From Pseudomonas gingeri (lineage in GTDB: Bacteria; Pseudomonadota; Gammaproteobacteria; Pseudomonadales; Pseudomonadaceae), in NCBI RefSeq assembly GCF_013385635.1, contig NZ_JACAPR010000028.1:224503-288502 (forward strand): a stretch of DNA of 64,000 nt, in the 5' to 3' direction. Made by a program: the position numbers and the translations under genes. How positions within the stretch are numbered: position 1 is the first letter of the stretch; every line of letters begins with the position of its first letter. The notes under the pieces are model-generated. The model saw only the letters and a list, made by a program, of their open reading frames with translations, was not told the DNA's origin and made no database searches. Positions 34,247-44,074 of this stretch are shown here, piece after piece.

Positions 34247-35653
34247 CTATCGGTGTTCGACGGTGGCGGGCGAAGCCTCGACCGTCTCGTCGTGAAGGGG
34301 GAAGCGCCAGGCACAGGGCAATGCCAGCAGGATCAGTACGCCGGTGGCGGCAAACACTTCGCTGATGGCCGAAGCCGTGGCCGCCTGCCCTCCCGCGCCC
34401 AGGCGCCACTCCAGCCAGAGCGAGGCGATGACAATCGCCAGGGACGCCACCAGGCGCCGGGAGATGTTGTTCATCGCCGCGCCCTGGGTGACCATCGGTT
34501 CGGGCAGGGCATTGAGCCCGGCGGTGGTCACCGGCATGTACGACAGCCCCAGGCCGGCCCCGCGCACCATCATCAGCGCGAACACCACGGCGATGCTCGC
34601 ATCGGCCTTGAGCATGCCCAGGGCCAGGGTCGAGATACCGGTCAGCAGCAACCCGAGCGCCACCACCGTGCGCGGACCATGACGGTCCAGGGCCTTGCCG
34701 CCCCACTGGCCGAACAGGCTGGCGAACGCCGCCGTGCACAGCAGTGCCAGGCCGGTCCAGATGGCGCTGTAGCCCAGCACGATCTGCACCAGCAGCGGCA
34801 GCAGCACCAGGCACTCGAACATGCCGACCGACTGCACCACGGCAATGATCACGCTCAGGCGATAGCCACGCAGGGCGAAGATCCGCAGGTTGAGCAAGGG
34901 CGCCCTGCGGCTCAATTCCACCCGGACAAAGGCCACCAGGCACAGCACACCCACCAGCAACAGCCCGAGGTTGAGCGGATCGAAGAGTGTCGCGGCATGG
35001 CGCAGGCGGCTGATGGAGACCATCAACAGGCCAATGCCCGAGGCGATCAGCAGATAGCCGGCGAGGTCGAACGGCTGACGCTCGCCAGGTTCCGAATCCG
35101 GCAGCACGGCGATGCCCAGGACCAGCGCCAGCAGGCCGACCGGCACATTCATCAGGAACAGCGAACGCCAGCTGAACCACTCCAGCAGCAGGCTGCCGCA
35201 CAGGGGCCCGAGCGCCGGGGCGAGCATCACCGCCGCGCTCCACAGCCCGGTGACCCGCCCGCGCTCCGGCTTGGCATAGACCGCGAAGATGATCGCCAGC
35301 GACAAGGGGATCATCAGCCCGCTGGCAATGCCCTGCACCACCCGCGCGGCGATCACCAGGGCAATCGAGTTGGCCAGCGTACCGAGCAGCGAAGCTCCGA
35401 CAAACAGCGCCACGCCCCACAGGTACAGGCGCTTGCGTCCCAGCCGCTGGCTGAGAAAGCTGGTCAGCGGCATGGTCATGCCCATGCTGGTCATGAACCC
35501 GGCGACGATCCAGGTCGCCAGCAACGGGCCGATGCCGAAGACACTCATGAACGCCGGCAGCGCCGGGTTGAGCGAGCTGTTGCTGAGGCTCACCGTGAGT
35601 GTCCCCAGCAACACATTGATCACCACCCAGCGCCGTGGCACCTCGCGCCTCAC
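34247..35653 (-). CDS. yhcA: MFS exporter of the achromobactin cluster (DHA2-like)
   Basis: 468 residues from a GTG whose last two bases overlap the acsE stop (GTGA). About 14 hydrophobic segments and the motifs LSQRLGRKRLYLWG (motif A), RVVQGIASGLMIPLSLAI and APALGPLCGSLLLEWFSWRSLF (motif C) mark the DHA2 drug-exporter family. Between acsE and acsC is exactly where yhcA lies in known achromobactin loci, so it probably exports the siderophore. The longer in-frame extension upstream is the complement of acsE and should be ignored. Confidence 0.88.
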   Translation of the reverse strand: MRREVPRRWVVINVLLGTLTVSLSNSSLNPALPAFMSVFGIGPLLATWIVAGFMTSMGMTMPLTSFLSQRLGRKRLYLWGVALFVGASLLGTLANSIALVIAARVVQGIASGLMIPLSLAIIFAVYAKPERGRVTGLWSAAVMLAPALGPLCGSLLLEWFSWRSLFLMNVPVGLLALVLGIAVLPDSEPGERQPFDLAGYLLIASGIGLLMVSISRLRHAATLFDPLNLGLLLVGVLCLVAFVRVELSRRAPLLNLRIFALRGYRLSVIIAVVQSVGMFECLVLLPLLVQIVLGYSAIWTGLALLCTAAFASLFGQWGGKALDRHGPRTVVALGLLLTGISTLALGMLKADASIAVVFALMMVRGAGLGLSYMPVTTAGLNALPEPMVTQGAAMNNISRRLVASLAIVIASLWLEWRLGAGGQAATASAISEVFAATGVLILLALPCAWRFPLHDETVEASPATVEHR

Positions 35654-36873
35654 ACCCACTGGCCGGCGCCTCGCAGCAGCTCGCCGTTGTCCACGAAGTG
35701 CTGTGGCGGCCTGGGGTGGCAGAGGAAATCGACGTGGGAGATGTTGTAGCCATAGGCGCCGGCCAGCGGCAGCACCAGCAGGTCGCCGACGGCGACGCCC
35801 CTGAACGGCTGGCGCCGGCTGAGAATATCCTTGGGCGTGCACAGCTGGCCGACCACGGTGCACAACTGCTCCGTCGCCGCGGCAGCATGCGGGGTGTTCG
35901 GCAGGTGGATCACCGGGTGATCGTGACTCTGCGCGGCGGGCAGGCGGAACTGGTGCGTGCCGCCACGACAGACCAGGAAGTGCTCGCCATGGCTGGACTT
36001 GATATCCAGGACCTCAATCACGTAATAACCGCAGAAGGCACTGATAAAACGTCCCGGCTCGAAACGCAGCACCGGCGCATCGGCCTGTGCGGCCAGGCGC
36101 CGTTCCAGGTAACGACAGAACCGTTGCCAGTCGAAACGCTGCCCGGTGAGGTAGTCGACGCCGATCCCGCCACCCACGTTGAAATGGGTCAGTTGCTCGG
36201 GATAGGCCGCCAGCGCCTTCCACCGCTGCCAGCATTGCAGATAGAAATCCAGCAACTGCTCATGACGTTCCACCGACAACTGATGGGACATGGCATGTAC
36301 ATGGAAGCCCTTGAGGCTCAGGTGGCTGGCGTTGTCGACCTGCCGCACCGCACGAGCCAGTTCCGACTCGTCGATACCGAACGGCGTGGCGGTGCCGGCC
36401 ATGGCCAGCTTGCTCGACAGGGTCGACGGCAACTGCGGGTTGATCCGGATAAACACTGGCTGGACCCGCCCCGCCTCGTTGGCCAGATGTTGCAGGCGCC
36501 CGATTTCGCCGAGGCTTTCCACATGAATGGCTTCGACCTGATGCTCCAGCGCCGCGCGCAGGTCGGAGTCGAGCTTGCCGGGGCCGGAGAACACATAGGG
36601 CTTGCGGGTCGGACAGGTCATGACCCGCTCGATCTCGCCCCCCGAGGAGATCTCGAAGCCGTGCACCAGAGGTGCCAGTGCCGCCAGCAACGGCGCCTCG
36701 CTGTTGGCCTTGATCGCGTAGTACAGCTCGACCCCGGCGGGCAATGCCGCCATGATCTCGCCGACATGCTCGCGTAACGCATCCAGGTCGTGGACGAAGG
36801 CCGCCAGTGGATCGCTGCTCAAGGCGCGAGCCTCGCCGATCGCCGCAAGTACGGTAGCGGGCAGATCAACCAT
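35650..36873 (-). CDS. acsE: PLP-dependent decarboxylase of achromobactin synthesis
   Basis: 407 residues of the group IV (DAP/ornithine) decarboxylase fold. The PLP lysine is in VELYYAIKANSEAPLL, the phosphate loop in FNVGGGIGVDYLTG, and the C-terminal barrel has FISAFCGYYVIEVLD. In achromobactin synthesis AcsE decarboxylates the citryl-serine ester to the ethanolamine form (known of the pathway). The ATG at 36873 overlaps acsD by eight bases. Confidence 0.9.
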   Translation of the reverse strand: MVDLPATVLAAIGEARALSSDPLAAFVHDLDALREHVGEIMAALPAGVELYYAIKANSEAPLLAALAPLVHGFEISSGGEIERVMTCPTRKPYVFSGPGKLDSDLRAALEHQVEAIHVESLGEIGRLQHLANEAGRVQPVFIRINPQLPSTLSSKLAMAGTATPFGIDESELARAVRQVDNASHLSLKGFHVHAMSHQLSVERHEQLLDFYLQCWQRWKALAAYPEQLTHFNVGGGIGVDYLTGQRFDWQRFCRYLERRLAAQADAPVLRFEPGRFISAFCGYYVIEVLDIKSSHGEHFLVCRGGTHQFRLPAAQSHDHPVIHLPNTPHAAAATEQLCTVVGQLCTPKDILSRRQPFRGVAVGDLLVLPLAGAYGYNISHVDFLCHPRPPQHFVDNGELLRGAGQWV

Positions 36874-38650
36874 GACGAACCTCCGCGGCCCAGGGCGATT
36901 GCAGGGTGACGTAGCCGGCCTGGCGATCCGCCTTGGCCGCCAGCCGCACCTTGAGATTGGTCTTGCAGGCAATCGGCTGGCCGGCGATCAGTGCATCGAG
37001 TTCCGGCGCTGGACGCACCAGTTCCTGGCGAATGCTGCGCAATTGCCCCTCGACCCGCTGCCACATCGCCGGCGCCAGGTGTGGACGCTCCCAGCTCAGG
37101 GCCAGCACGGCTTCGGACAAGTGGTTGATCAGCAGGCAGTAGGTGATCCGGTTCCAGCCCTGCTCGCGGGTATAGAGCAACGATTGGCGAACCCGAGGAT
37201 GCAGGCCGATATCGATACCGTTCATGCCCAGTTCGTCGGTCAGCTTGACCCCTTCGAAGTCGCGCAACAGCAATTGTCGCGGGCGACCCTGATCATGGAT
37301 CAGTACCGCATTCTGCAGGTGCGGCTCCATCACCACGCCATGGTTGAAAAACAGCGCCATGACCGGGCGCAGCAACAACGCCTGGTAGGTGTCGAACCAG
37401 TCCAGCAAGTGCGCGTCATCGAGCGCTTCGCCGTGGAAAGCCCCGAGGAACTCGTGCACCAGGGGGCGCGAATAGATATCACGGGCAAACAGGGTACCGG
37501 CCATGACACTGCATTCGGCACCGGCCCGGCGACAGAAGTTCTCCCGCAGGATCGCCCCGGTCTGCTCGCGGAACCAGTGAGCGTCGGTTTCCTCCGCCTG
37601 CGGCGGCGCCCAGCTCAGCGAACCCGGCTCGGCCACGGCCGACAGGCCGCCAAGGGTTTGCGGGTGGCTCTGTTGCAGACGCTGGAACAGCCGGTCGATG
37701 ATCAGCGTGCTTTCCAGTTCGTACCAGGCGTTTTTCCTGACGCAGTTGGTGATGCGCACATTGAGCGAACCCTTGATGAAATAGTCATGGCCCTCTACGT
37801 ACCAGGTCCGCATCGACGCGGTCGGGCTGGCCAGCGGGCCGCTGGTACCGTGATCGACGATCTCGCCCAGCTCCAGCAGCCGCTGCACGCGACGGTCCTG
37901 GCTGAACAGTTGCGCCTGCACCGGGTGCAGGCAGAGCAGCGCGTGCCCAGGCCGCGCCCGCGTCTGGTCGGCGAAACCGGCCAGCACCTGCTCTTCGCTC
38001 AAGCCATTGGCGGCGATCCGCAGTCCTGTCCGCGGCACTTCGAACAGATGCAACGCGGTCTGCGCCTGGAACTCCGGCGCATACGTCTCCTGGGCCAGGT
38101 GCGCGGGCCACAGGCGCGCCTTGGGCGCCGGATGGTTGGGGTGGCCGAACCACAGGCCCTGCTCGCTGGCGAGGTAGCCGCTCAGGGGCGCCGGCAGCCC
38201 CGGCTGCATGTTGTGCGCAACGATGGCGGCTGTCAGTTGCTGGCTTTGCAGGACCTGGTCAAGCAGTTCGTCGTTGCGGGCACCGGCCATATGCTCGCAG
38301 GCCGCCAGCAGTTGCTCGACGAACCCGGCAAAGTCCGCGCAGCGCCAGTTGTCGTCACCTTTCCGTGCATAGACATCGGACAGGTAACGCTGGCTGCCGA
38401 GGGGGTCCTGCCGATCGACCACGACAAAGAACTGTTGCTGGTTGGGCAGGCTGATGGTCAGGGGAATGCCCTTCCAGTCCAGTCCGTCCAGGTAGCTGCC
38501 GGGGGCAATCCCCTGCATATGGGCCGGCCATTCATAACGCAGGCAGTTTTCAGGGAGCGCGAACTCCTTGATCAGGCAATTGAGCAAGGCGCGGGTACTC
38601 GCCAACTCGCTGACCATTTTCGCTAGAACAGTGCGATCAGGGTTTTTCAT
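36866..38650 (-). CDS. acsD: NIS synthetase, citrate-serine ligase
   Basis: 594 residues. IucA/IucC motifs: LLCLHPVQAQLFSQD, SPTASMRTWYVEGHDYFIKGSLNVRITNCVRKNA in two parts (ASMRTWYVEG and LNVRITNCVRKN), and MEPHLQNAVLIHDQG. AcsD is the stereospecific first enzyme joining citrate to L-serine as an ester. The start MKNPDRTVLAK at 38650 follows GTGGAG at good distance; an upstream extension rich in Cys and Trp has no support. It starts a block of at least nine overlapping or nearly touching genes down to 24605. Confidence 0.92.
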   Translation of the reverse strand: MKNPDRTVLAKMVSELASTRALLNCLIKEFALPENCLRYEWPAHMQGIAPGSYLDGLDWKGIPLTISLPNQQQFFVVVDRQDPLGSQRYLSDVYARKGDDNWRCADFAGFVEQLLAACEHMAGARNDELLDQVLQSQQLTAAIVAHNMQPGLPAPLSGYLASEQGLWFGHPNHPAPKARLWPAHLAQETYAPEFQAQTALHLFEVPRTGLRIAANGLSEEQVLAGFADQTRARPGHALLCLHPVQAQLFSQDRRVQRLLELGEIVDHGTSGPLASPTASMRTWYVEGHDYFIKGSLNVRITNCVRKNAWYELESTLIIDRLFQRLQQSHPQTLGGLSAVAEPGSLSWAPPQAEETDAHWFREQTGAILRENFCRRAGAECSVMAGTLFARDIYSRPLVHEFLGAFHGEALDDAHLLDWFDTYQALLLRPVMALFFNHGVVMEPHLQNAVLIHDQGRPRQLLLRDFEGVKLTDELGMNGIDIGLHPRVRQSLLYTREQGWNRITYCLLINHLSEAVLALSWERPHLAPAMWQRVEGQLRSIRQELVRPAPELDALIAGQPIACKTNLKVRLAAKADRQAGYVTLQSPWAAEVRHG

Positions 38651-38905
38651 AATTGCTCCACAGTAACGGCAAGGCCACGGACGAAGTGATTTCGCGTTCA
38701 ATATCAAGTTGCCGTTCGTCATGAATAACGACCAGAAAAATCCGCAGGATCATTACTCGCCATCCAACAACCCGATAAACGCCAGGCAAACCTGAAGTTC
38801 GTCCGCATAAACACTTGAGGCTGACGGTCAATCCACTTATTCAAAAATAACTGCCAGGCCGCTCTTGAACTTGTTCAAGCCGGACTCATGACGCTCACCC
38901 GGGTT
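38651..38905. other. Gap between acsF and acsD
   Basis: 255 bases with no gene. The palindrome CTTGAAC-TT-GTTCAAG (38864-38879) just after the acsF stop is a weak terminator-like hairpin without a T-run, so read-through into acsD is likely. I found no convincing Fur box here. Confidence 0.5.
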
Positions 38906-40282
38906 TCAGGCACGCAGTTGCAACAAAGCCGCGGACAACGCTGCTGCAAAACGTTCGATCACCAGGCGACAGTGTTCTTCATCAATGATCAGCGGCGGCA
39001 ACAGGCGAATCACATTGCCATTTCGGCCGCCACGTTCCAGCAGCAGGCCTTGCCGGAAACAATGCTGCTGGATGGCCACGGCCAGGTCCGGAGCCATGGG
39101 AAAACTGCCCAGGCGATCGGCCGGCAGGCGCTCGTCGACCATCTCGATACCCAGCATCAGGCCGCGTCCGCGTACCTGGCCGATGGCCGGATAACGCTGC
39201 TGCAACAGCTGCAGTTGATCCTTGAGCCACTGTCCGCGAATCTCCGCCTGGGCCGCGAGATCCTGCTGCTGCAACACCCGCAGCGTAGCGAGGCCGGTGG
39301 CCATGGCCATCTGATTGCCACGGAAGGTCCCGGCGTGATTGCCCGGTGCCCAGGCATCGAACTGGCGCTTGATGCCCAGTACCGCCAGGGGCAGGCCGCC
39401 ACCGACCGCCTTGGACATGACGATGATATCGGGCTCGATCCCGGCGTGTTCGAAGGCGAACATCTTGCCGGTGCGGGCAAAGCCGGCCTGCACTTCGTCG
39501 AGGATCAGCAGGATGCCGTGCTGGCGGGTCACCTCGCGCAACGTACGCAACCAACTGGCGGGAGCACTGTTGACCCCGCCCTCGCCCTGCACCGCCTCGA
39601 CAATCACCGCCGCCGGCAGGGACACGCCGCTTTCGACGTCCTCGATGAACTGACGCAAGTAATAACTCAGCGCCTCGGTCCCCGCCTCGCCACCAATGCC
39701 CAGCGGGCAACGGTATTCGTGGGGATACGGGAGGAACTGCACGCCCGGCATCAGCGCGGCGACGGCATTTTTCGGCGCGGTATTGCCGGTCAGTGCCAGG
39801 GCACCGTGGGTCATGCCGTGGTAGGCACCGGAGAAACTGATGATGTTGCTGCGCCCGGTGAAGGTCTTGGCCAGTTTCAGCGCCGCCTCCACCGCATCCG
39901 CCCCGGACGGCCCGCAGAATTGCAGACAGTAGTCGCGCCCCTGCCCCGGCAGCAGGCCCAGCAGGGTTTCGCTGAAGGCATCCTTGAGCGGTGTGGTCAG
40001 GTCGAGGGTGTGCATCGGCAGCCCCGAGGACAGGAAGCTGTCGAGCGCCCCCATGATCGCCTCGTGGTTGTGGCCCAGGGCCAGGGTCCCGGCTCCCGCC
40101 AGGCAATCGAGGTAGGTATTGCCTTCGACATCCGTGACCCACACGCCATGGGCCTTGGCAATCGCCAGCGGCAACTTGCGCGGATAACTGCGGACATTGG
40201 ATTCAAACTTGCTTTGTCGAGCCAGATAGTCGGTATTGGTTTTCTGCACAGGATTAGAATGCAATATGCCATCATTGAACAT
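38906..40282 (-). CDS. acsF: Diaminobutyrate-2-oxoglutarate aminotransferase
   Basis: 458-residue class III aminotransferase: GPSGADAVEAALKLAKTFTG, SFSGAYHGMTHGAL, ILDEVQAGFARTGKMFAFEH and the PLP lysine in VMSKAVGGGLPLAVLG. It makes L-2,4-diaminobutyrate from aspartate semialdehyde for achromobactin. The ATG has a strong GGAGG ribosome site. A Fur box lies 27 bases upstream of the start codon, so transcription should begin under iron limitation. Confidence 0.92.
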   Translation of the reverse strand: MFNDGILHSNPVQKTNTDYLARQSKFESNVRSYPRKLPLAIAKAHGVWVTDVEGNTYLDCLAGAGTLALGHNHEAIMGALDSFLSSGLPMHTLDLTTPLKDAFSETLLGLLPGQGRDYCLQFCGPSGADAVEAALKLAKTFTGRSNIISFSGAYHGMTHGALALTGNTAPKNAVAALMPGVQFLPYPHEYRCPLGIGGEAGTEALSYYLRQFIEDVESGVSLPAAVIVEAVQGEGGVNSAPASWLRTLREVTRQHGILLILDEVQAGFARTGKMFAFEHAGIEPDIIVMSKAVGGGLPLAVLGIKRQFDAWAPGNHAGTFRGNQMAMATGLATLRVLQQQDLAAQAEIRGQWLKDQLQLLQQRYPAIGQVRGRGLMLGIEMVDERLPADRLGSFPMAPDLAVAIQQHCFRQGLLLERGGRNGNVIRLLPPLIIDEEHCRLVIERFAAALSAALLQLRA

Positions 40283-40308
40283 CTGTTAACCCTCCGTAAG
40301 TTCGGAAT

Positions 40309-40327
40309 GCAAATTATTATCATTGCC
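40309..40327. promoter_or_regulatory. Fur box before acsF
   Basis: GGCAATGATAATAATTTGC on the minus strand matches the 19-base consensus GATAATGATAATCATTATC at 14 positions, including the central AATGATAAT. It lies just upstream of the acsF ribosome site in an otherwise AT-rich promoter region. Confidence 0.8.
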
Positions 40328-40637
40328 AGGAAAGTGCAAGTCGTTACTTAAAGTTATTTCGAAAATTGTTGAATTTTTTTTGGAACTTAATAAAACAGGC
40401 AGACACAGAAAAACCCAAGTTTTCAAACTCGAGAAACTGTCGTATAGATGCCATGGATATGCCATGCATCCGCAACATGAAAGCAACTTATAAAGTTATG
40501 CCATCAAATTATTAGTCAACCTGAAAGTTGTAAAACACACACCATTTAATAACTCATCGCTATTCTTCCCCAGTCGCCTCCAGGCGATCACTGATCGGGA
40601 GTCTCCGGGCGCCGATCCCTGGCGCGGGGTTGCTGGA
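40328..40637. other. AT-rich promoter region upstream of acsF
   Basis: About 300 bases between the end of the receptor gene and the Fur box, with A/T-runs (GTTGAATTTTTTTTGGAAC). It should hold the acsF promoter and the receptor gene terminator. If the ECF sigma factor of this locus drives acsF directly, its promoter would be here too. I could not pick an unambiguous one. No gene seen. Confidence 0.5.
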
Positions 40638-43040
40638 TCAGAAGCCGACGGTCGCCGACAGCAGGTAGGTCCGGGGAGTCGCCAGGGTCAAGCCGGGCTC
40701 GCTGTCATCCGAGGCTCCGGCCGAACTCCAGTAGCGCTTGTCCATCACGTTCTCGACGCTGGCGCGCAGGGTGATGGCCTTGTCGTCGAGCTTGAAGGCG
40801 TAGCGGGCGCCGACGTCAAAACGCTCCCAGCTGTCGATTTCCTTGCTGTTGGCCTGGTCCAGGTATTGCGAACTGGAATAGATGCCACGCCCGGTCAGGG
40901 TCAGCCCCTGGACATGCGGCACATCCCACTCGGCGCCCAAGTTGACGTTGTACTCCGGTGTGGCCGGAGCCCGATTGCCGTCAAAGGTGCCGTTGGTGGT
41001 ATTGGTCAGCTTGCTGTCGATGTACATGACCCCACCGAGCACGCGGAAGCCCTTGAGCGGTTCGCCGAATACGCTCAATTCCACGCCACGGTTCTGGCGC
41101 TTGCCGTTCGGGCCGAAGACCAGGGTCTTGGCATTGGTCTCGTAGGCCGGCTGCTTGATCTGGAATACGGCGGCGGTCAGGGCGAAGGCACCCAGGTCAT
41201 ATTTGGCCCCGACCTCGACCTGGCGGCTGATGAACGGCGGGAAGATCTGGTCCTCGTTGACCGAGGTCGACGGGGCGATCTTGCCCTGGCTCAGGCCTTC
41301 CATATAGTTGGCATACAGCGACAACTCGTCGGTGGCCTTGAACAGGATGCCGCCCGACGGCGAGATCTTTTCTTCATCGTAGGAGGTGTCGCCCTTGATG
41401 CCATTGGTCCAGTCGTCCACTTTCACCCGCTGCCAGCGGGCACCGAGGGTCAGCAGCAGGCGGTCATCGAAGAAGCCCAGGGTATCGGACAGCGCCACGC
41501 CGCTGAAGCGGTTCTCGGTATAGACCTTGTCGTCGTACCGCGTGGGCGTGCCGGGCTCCGGGGTCTGCACCGGGTTGAACAGGTTGCTGTTGCCCAAGGC
41601 GTAGCGCGCGCCGCCGTTGGTGAAGTCCATGTAGAAGTCGCTGGCGGCCAGGTTGACTTCATGGCTCACAGGCCCTGTATGGAACCAGCTGCGCACGCCG
41701 GCCGTGGCGGTGCGGACGTTTTCGTCACGGGTGAAGTCCCGCGGCTGGACGCTGAAGTTACCGGCGTTGTTGATGACCGAGACGGCATGGCGAAGGAAGT
41801 CGTGGTTGCTTTGCCGTACACCCACTCCACCGTAGAGCATGACCGAATCGCTGAGATCGTATTCACCATTCAGCGTGCCGAAAGTGTCCTTGGTATGGGC
41901 CCAGCTCCAGGCCTGCGCATAGTTGCGACGCACATCGTTGGGGTTCGGTACCTGGGCATTGGGGCCGATCTGTACGCGCTCCTGCGGGGCATCGGTATCG
42001 CGCTCGGTGTGGCCGATATCCGTCGACAGGCGTAGGCGCTCGCCGCGAAAATCCAGGCCCAGTACGGCCATCTCGCGGTCGACATCCTGGTGGTCCCAGG
42101 TGGTGTCGCCGGACTGCTTGACGCCGTTGAAACGGATGCCGAACTTGTTCTCGTCACCAAACCGGCGACCGATGTCCACCGCACCGCCGGTCTGGCTGTC
42201 GGAAGCGTAGCTGCCGGTGAACTCGGTGATCGGCTTGTCGGTCGCGCGCTTGGGCACCACGTTGATGCCACCGCCGACGCTGCCCCGTGGCGAGATACCG
42301 TTGATCAGTTGGCTCGGCCCCTTGAGGATGTCCACGCGCTCGGCCATTTCCATGTCGATCGTATAGGTCGGCAGCACACCGTAGAGGCCGTTATAGGAAA
42401 CATCGCTGTTGAACAGGCTGAAGCCGCGGATGGTGAACTGCTCGTAGCGTCCGCCGGCCGGATTGGTGGCACGTACCGACGGGTCGCTGGCGACCAGGTC
42501 GCCGAGGGTGCGCGCCTGCAGGTTCTTGACCGCCTCGCTGGTGTAGGTGGTCATGCTGAACGGCGTTTCCATGAAGTCCCGCGAACCGAGCAGGCCCTGC
42601 GAGCCACGTCGCGCGACCTGTCCGCCGGCGTAGGCAGAGCTGCCGGTGGCGTCGCCGGTACCGAGGATCGAAGTGGTTGGCAACTGCACGCTGCCCCCTT
42701 CCGGCGCGGGTACCAGCGTATAGGCCTGCTCCCCCACCGGTTGCAGTTGCAGGCCGGAGCCCTGCAGCAACCGTGCGAAGCCCTCTTGCACATCGTAGTC
42801 GCCAAACAGACCGCCACTCTGGCGACCGCTCACCAGCGCCGGGTCCACCGACAGGTTGACCCCGGCCAGCCCGGCGAAACGGGTCAAGGCCGCGCCGAGG
42901 CTGCCGGCCGGGACCTGGTAGCTACGGCGCGTGCCGCTGTCCGCCCAGGCGGGCGAGATCAGCAGCGGACTGGTACTGAGGGTCAACACAAGGCCAAAAC
43001 GCAACAGCGGGCGCAACCGGAAAGGCGATACTGCAGACAT
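40638..43040 (-). CDS. TonB-dependent siderophore receptor with signalling domain
   Basis: About 800 residues. Signal peptide ending ISPAWADSG; then an STN signalling domain (SYQVPAGSLGAALTRFAGLAGV to EQAYTLVPAPEGG, about residues 38-115); then plug and barrel with RVDILKGPSQLINGISPRGSVGGGIN and a C-terminal Phe (LLSATVGF). STN receptors hand the signal to a FecR-like anti-sigma factor, whose gene is next upstream. Position between fecR and acsF makes it the likely ferric achromobactin receptor (Fct counterpart). The start could instead be a GTG at 43067; ATG 43040 is chosen. Confidence 0.9.
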   Translation of the reverse strand: MSAVSPFRLRPLLRFGLVLTLSTSPLLISPAWADSGTRRSYQVPAGSLGAALTRFAGLAGVNLSVDPALVSGRQSGGLFGDYDVQEGFARLLQGSGLQLQPVGEQAYTLVPAPEGGSVQLPTTSILGTGDATGSSAYAGGQVARRGSQGLLGSRDFMETPFSMTTYTSEAVKNLQARTLGDLVASDPSVRATNPAGGRYEQFTIRGFSLFNSDVSYNGLYGVLPTYTIDMEMAERVDILKGPSQLINGISPRGSVGGGINVVPKRATDKPITEFTGSYASDSQTGGAVDIGRRFGDENKFGIRFNGVKQSGDTTWDHQDVDREMAVLGLDFRGERLRLSTDIGHTERDTDAPQERVQIGPNAQVPNPNDVRRNYAQAWSWAHTKDTFGTLNGEYDLSDSVMLYGGVGVRQSNHDFLRHAVSVINNAGNFSVQPRDFTRDENVRTATAGVRSWFHTGPVSHEVNLAASDFYMDFTNGGARYALGNSNLFNPVQTPEPGTPTRYDDKVYTENRFSGVALSDTLGFFDDRLLLTLGARWQRVKVDDWTNGIKGDTSYDEEKISPSGGILFKATDELSLYANYMEGLSQGKIAPSTSVNEDQIFPPFISRQVEVGAKYDLGAFALTAAVFQIKQPAYETNAKTLVFGPNGKRQNRGVELSVFGEPLKGFRVLGGVMYIDSKLTNTTNGTFDGNRAPATPEYNVNLGAEWDVPHVQGLTLTGRGIYSSSQYLDQANSKEIDSWERFDVGARYAFKLDDKAITLRASVENVMDKRYWSSAGASDDSEPGLTLATPRTYLLSATVGF

Positions 43041-43108
43041 GGGAAGAAGCTCTCGTATTTTGTTCACTTACCTGGAATGACCGGCGAGGTGAAAAAAAGG
43101 GACAGGCT

Positions 43109-44074
43109 TCACGCAATCTTTTTTTCCGCGGCGTTTTTTCGCGGAATCAGGGTGACCCAGTAACGGGTGCGCATCTGCACGTCCACCGGCAGGCTGGCCA
43201 CCAGCAGGGCAAGAATGCGATCGGTGTTGTCCAGGCGAAAGCTGCCGGTGACCCGCAGCGCCTCAAGGGCCGGTTCCCAACGCAGCAGGCCGGGTCGATA
43301 GCGGCCCAACTCGCGCAGGAAATCCCCCAGCGGCTGGTTCTGCGCCATCAGCACACCGTCACGCCAACCGGGCAACTGGCCGTCGAACGTGCCGACCGGT
43401 CCGGCGCCCGAGGCGCGCAGGCTGATTTCATGGCCCTCGCCCAGCAGCAGCGACGGCCCTTGCAGCGGCTGCAACTGCACCGAGCCGCTGACCACCGACA
43501 CCCGGCAATCGTCGGCATTGAGCCGGACACAGACCTCACTGCGGCTGACGATGATGCGCCCATAGGGGGCCTGGATGGTCAGGGCGGTACTGCCCGGGAC
43601 CTTCAGCGACATTTCACCGCGAACCAGGGTCAGCAGCCTGGCGCGCAGATCGACATTGACGGCGCTGGCGGTATTGAGTTGCAGCGTACTGCCGTCGGCC
43701 AGCGGCACGCGCTTGCGCTCGCCCGTGGCGGTCTGCAGGTCGGCGCGCCAGACATCCAGCGGCAACTGGCGCCCCAGCAACCAGGCGGCGGGCACCAGCG
43801 TGGCCACCCCCAGGGCGCGTTTCAGCACCGCACGGCGGCCCGGATCCGGACGGTCCAGGGTGGCCATGGCCAGCGCCGCGGGCAGGCCGGAAAAGCGCTG
43901 GCGCAGAGTTTGCGCCTTCTGCCAGGCGGATTCGTGGGCACTGCTGCTGTCGCGCCAGTGTTGCAGCTTGCGTTGATCCTCGTCATTGGCCGCGCCCGAC
44001 TCCAGCAGCGCCAGCCATTGCGCCGCGGCCCGGGCCACTTCACGGGTTTCGGGCGAGATACCGGAACGAATCAA
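43109..44074 (-). CDS. FecR-like anti-sigma factor/signal transducer
   Basis: About 321 residues. N-terminal cytoplasmic part (AAQWLALLESGAANDEDQRKLQHWRDSS, the DUF4880 helix set), one membrane segment (GVATLVPAAWLLG), then the periplasmic FecR domain (TGERKRVPLADGSTLQLNTASAV) and the C-terminal STN-interacting part (VTGSFRLDNTDRILALL). It passes the loaded-receptor signal to the sigma factor. There is no ATG; a TTG overlapping the sigma gene stop (TTGA) with GGAG before it is my choice, and a TTG at 44092 is possible. Confidence 0.88.
   Translation of the reverse strand: MIRSGISPETREVARAAAQWLALLESGAANDEDQRKLQHWRDSSSAHESAWQKAQTLRQRFSGLPAALAMATLDRPDPGRRAVLKRALGVATLVPAAWLLGRQLPLDVWRADLQTATGERKRVPLADGSTLQLNTASAVNVDLRARLLTLVRGEMSLKVPGSTALTIQAPYGRIIVSRSEVCVRLNADDCRVSVVSGSVQLQPLQGPSLLLGEGHEISLRASGAGPVGTFDGQLPGWRDGVLMAQNQPLGDFLRELGRYRPGLLRWEPALEALRVTGSFRLDNTDRILALLVASLPVDVQMRTRYWVTLIPRKNAAEKKIA

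Noticed and set aside
32999..35749. 916-codon open frame on the plus strand
   Set aside because: Antisense of acsC and the exporter gene; low-complexity His/Gln/Arg composition and no motif.
35654..35863. 70-codon N-terminal extension of the MFS exporter
   Set aside because: Lies wholly inside acsE in another frame and has no hydrophobic helix; the GTG at 35653 fits operon coupling.
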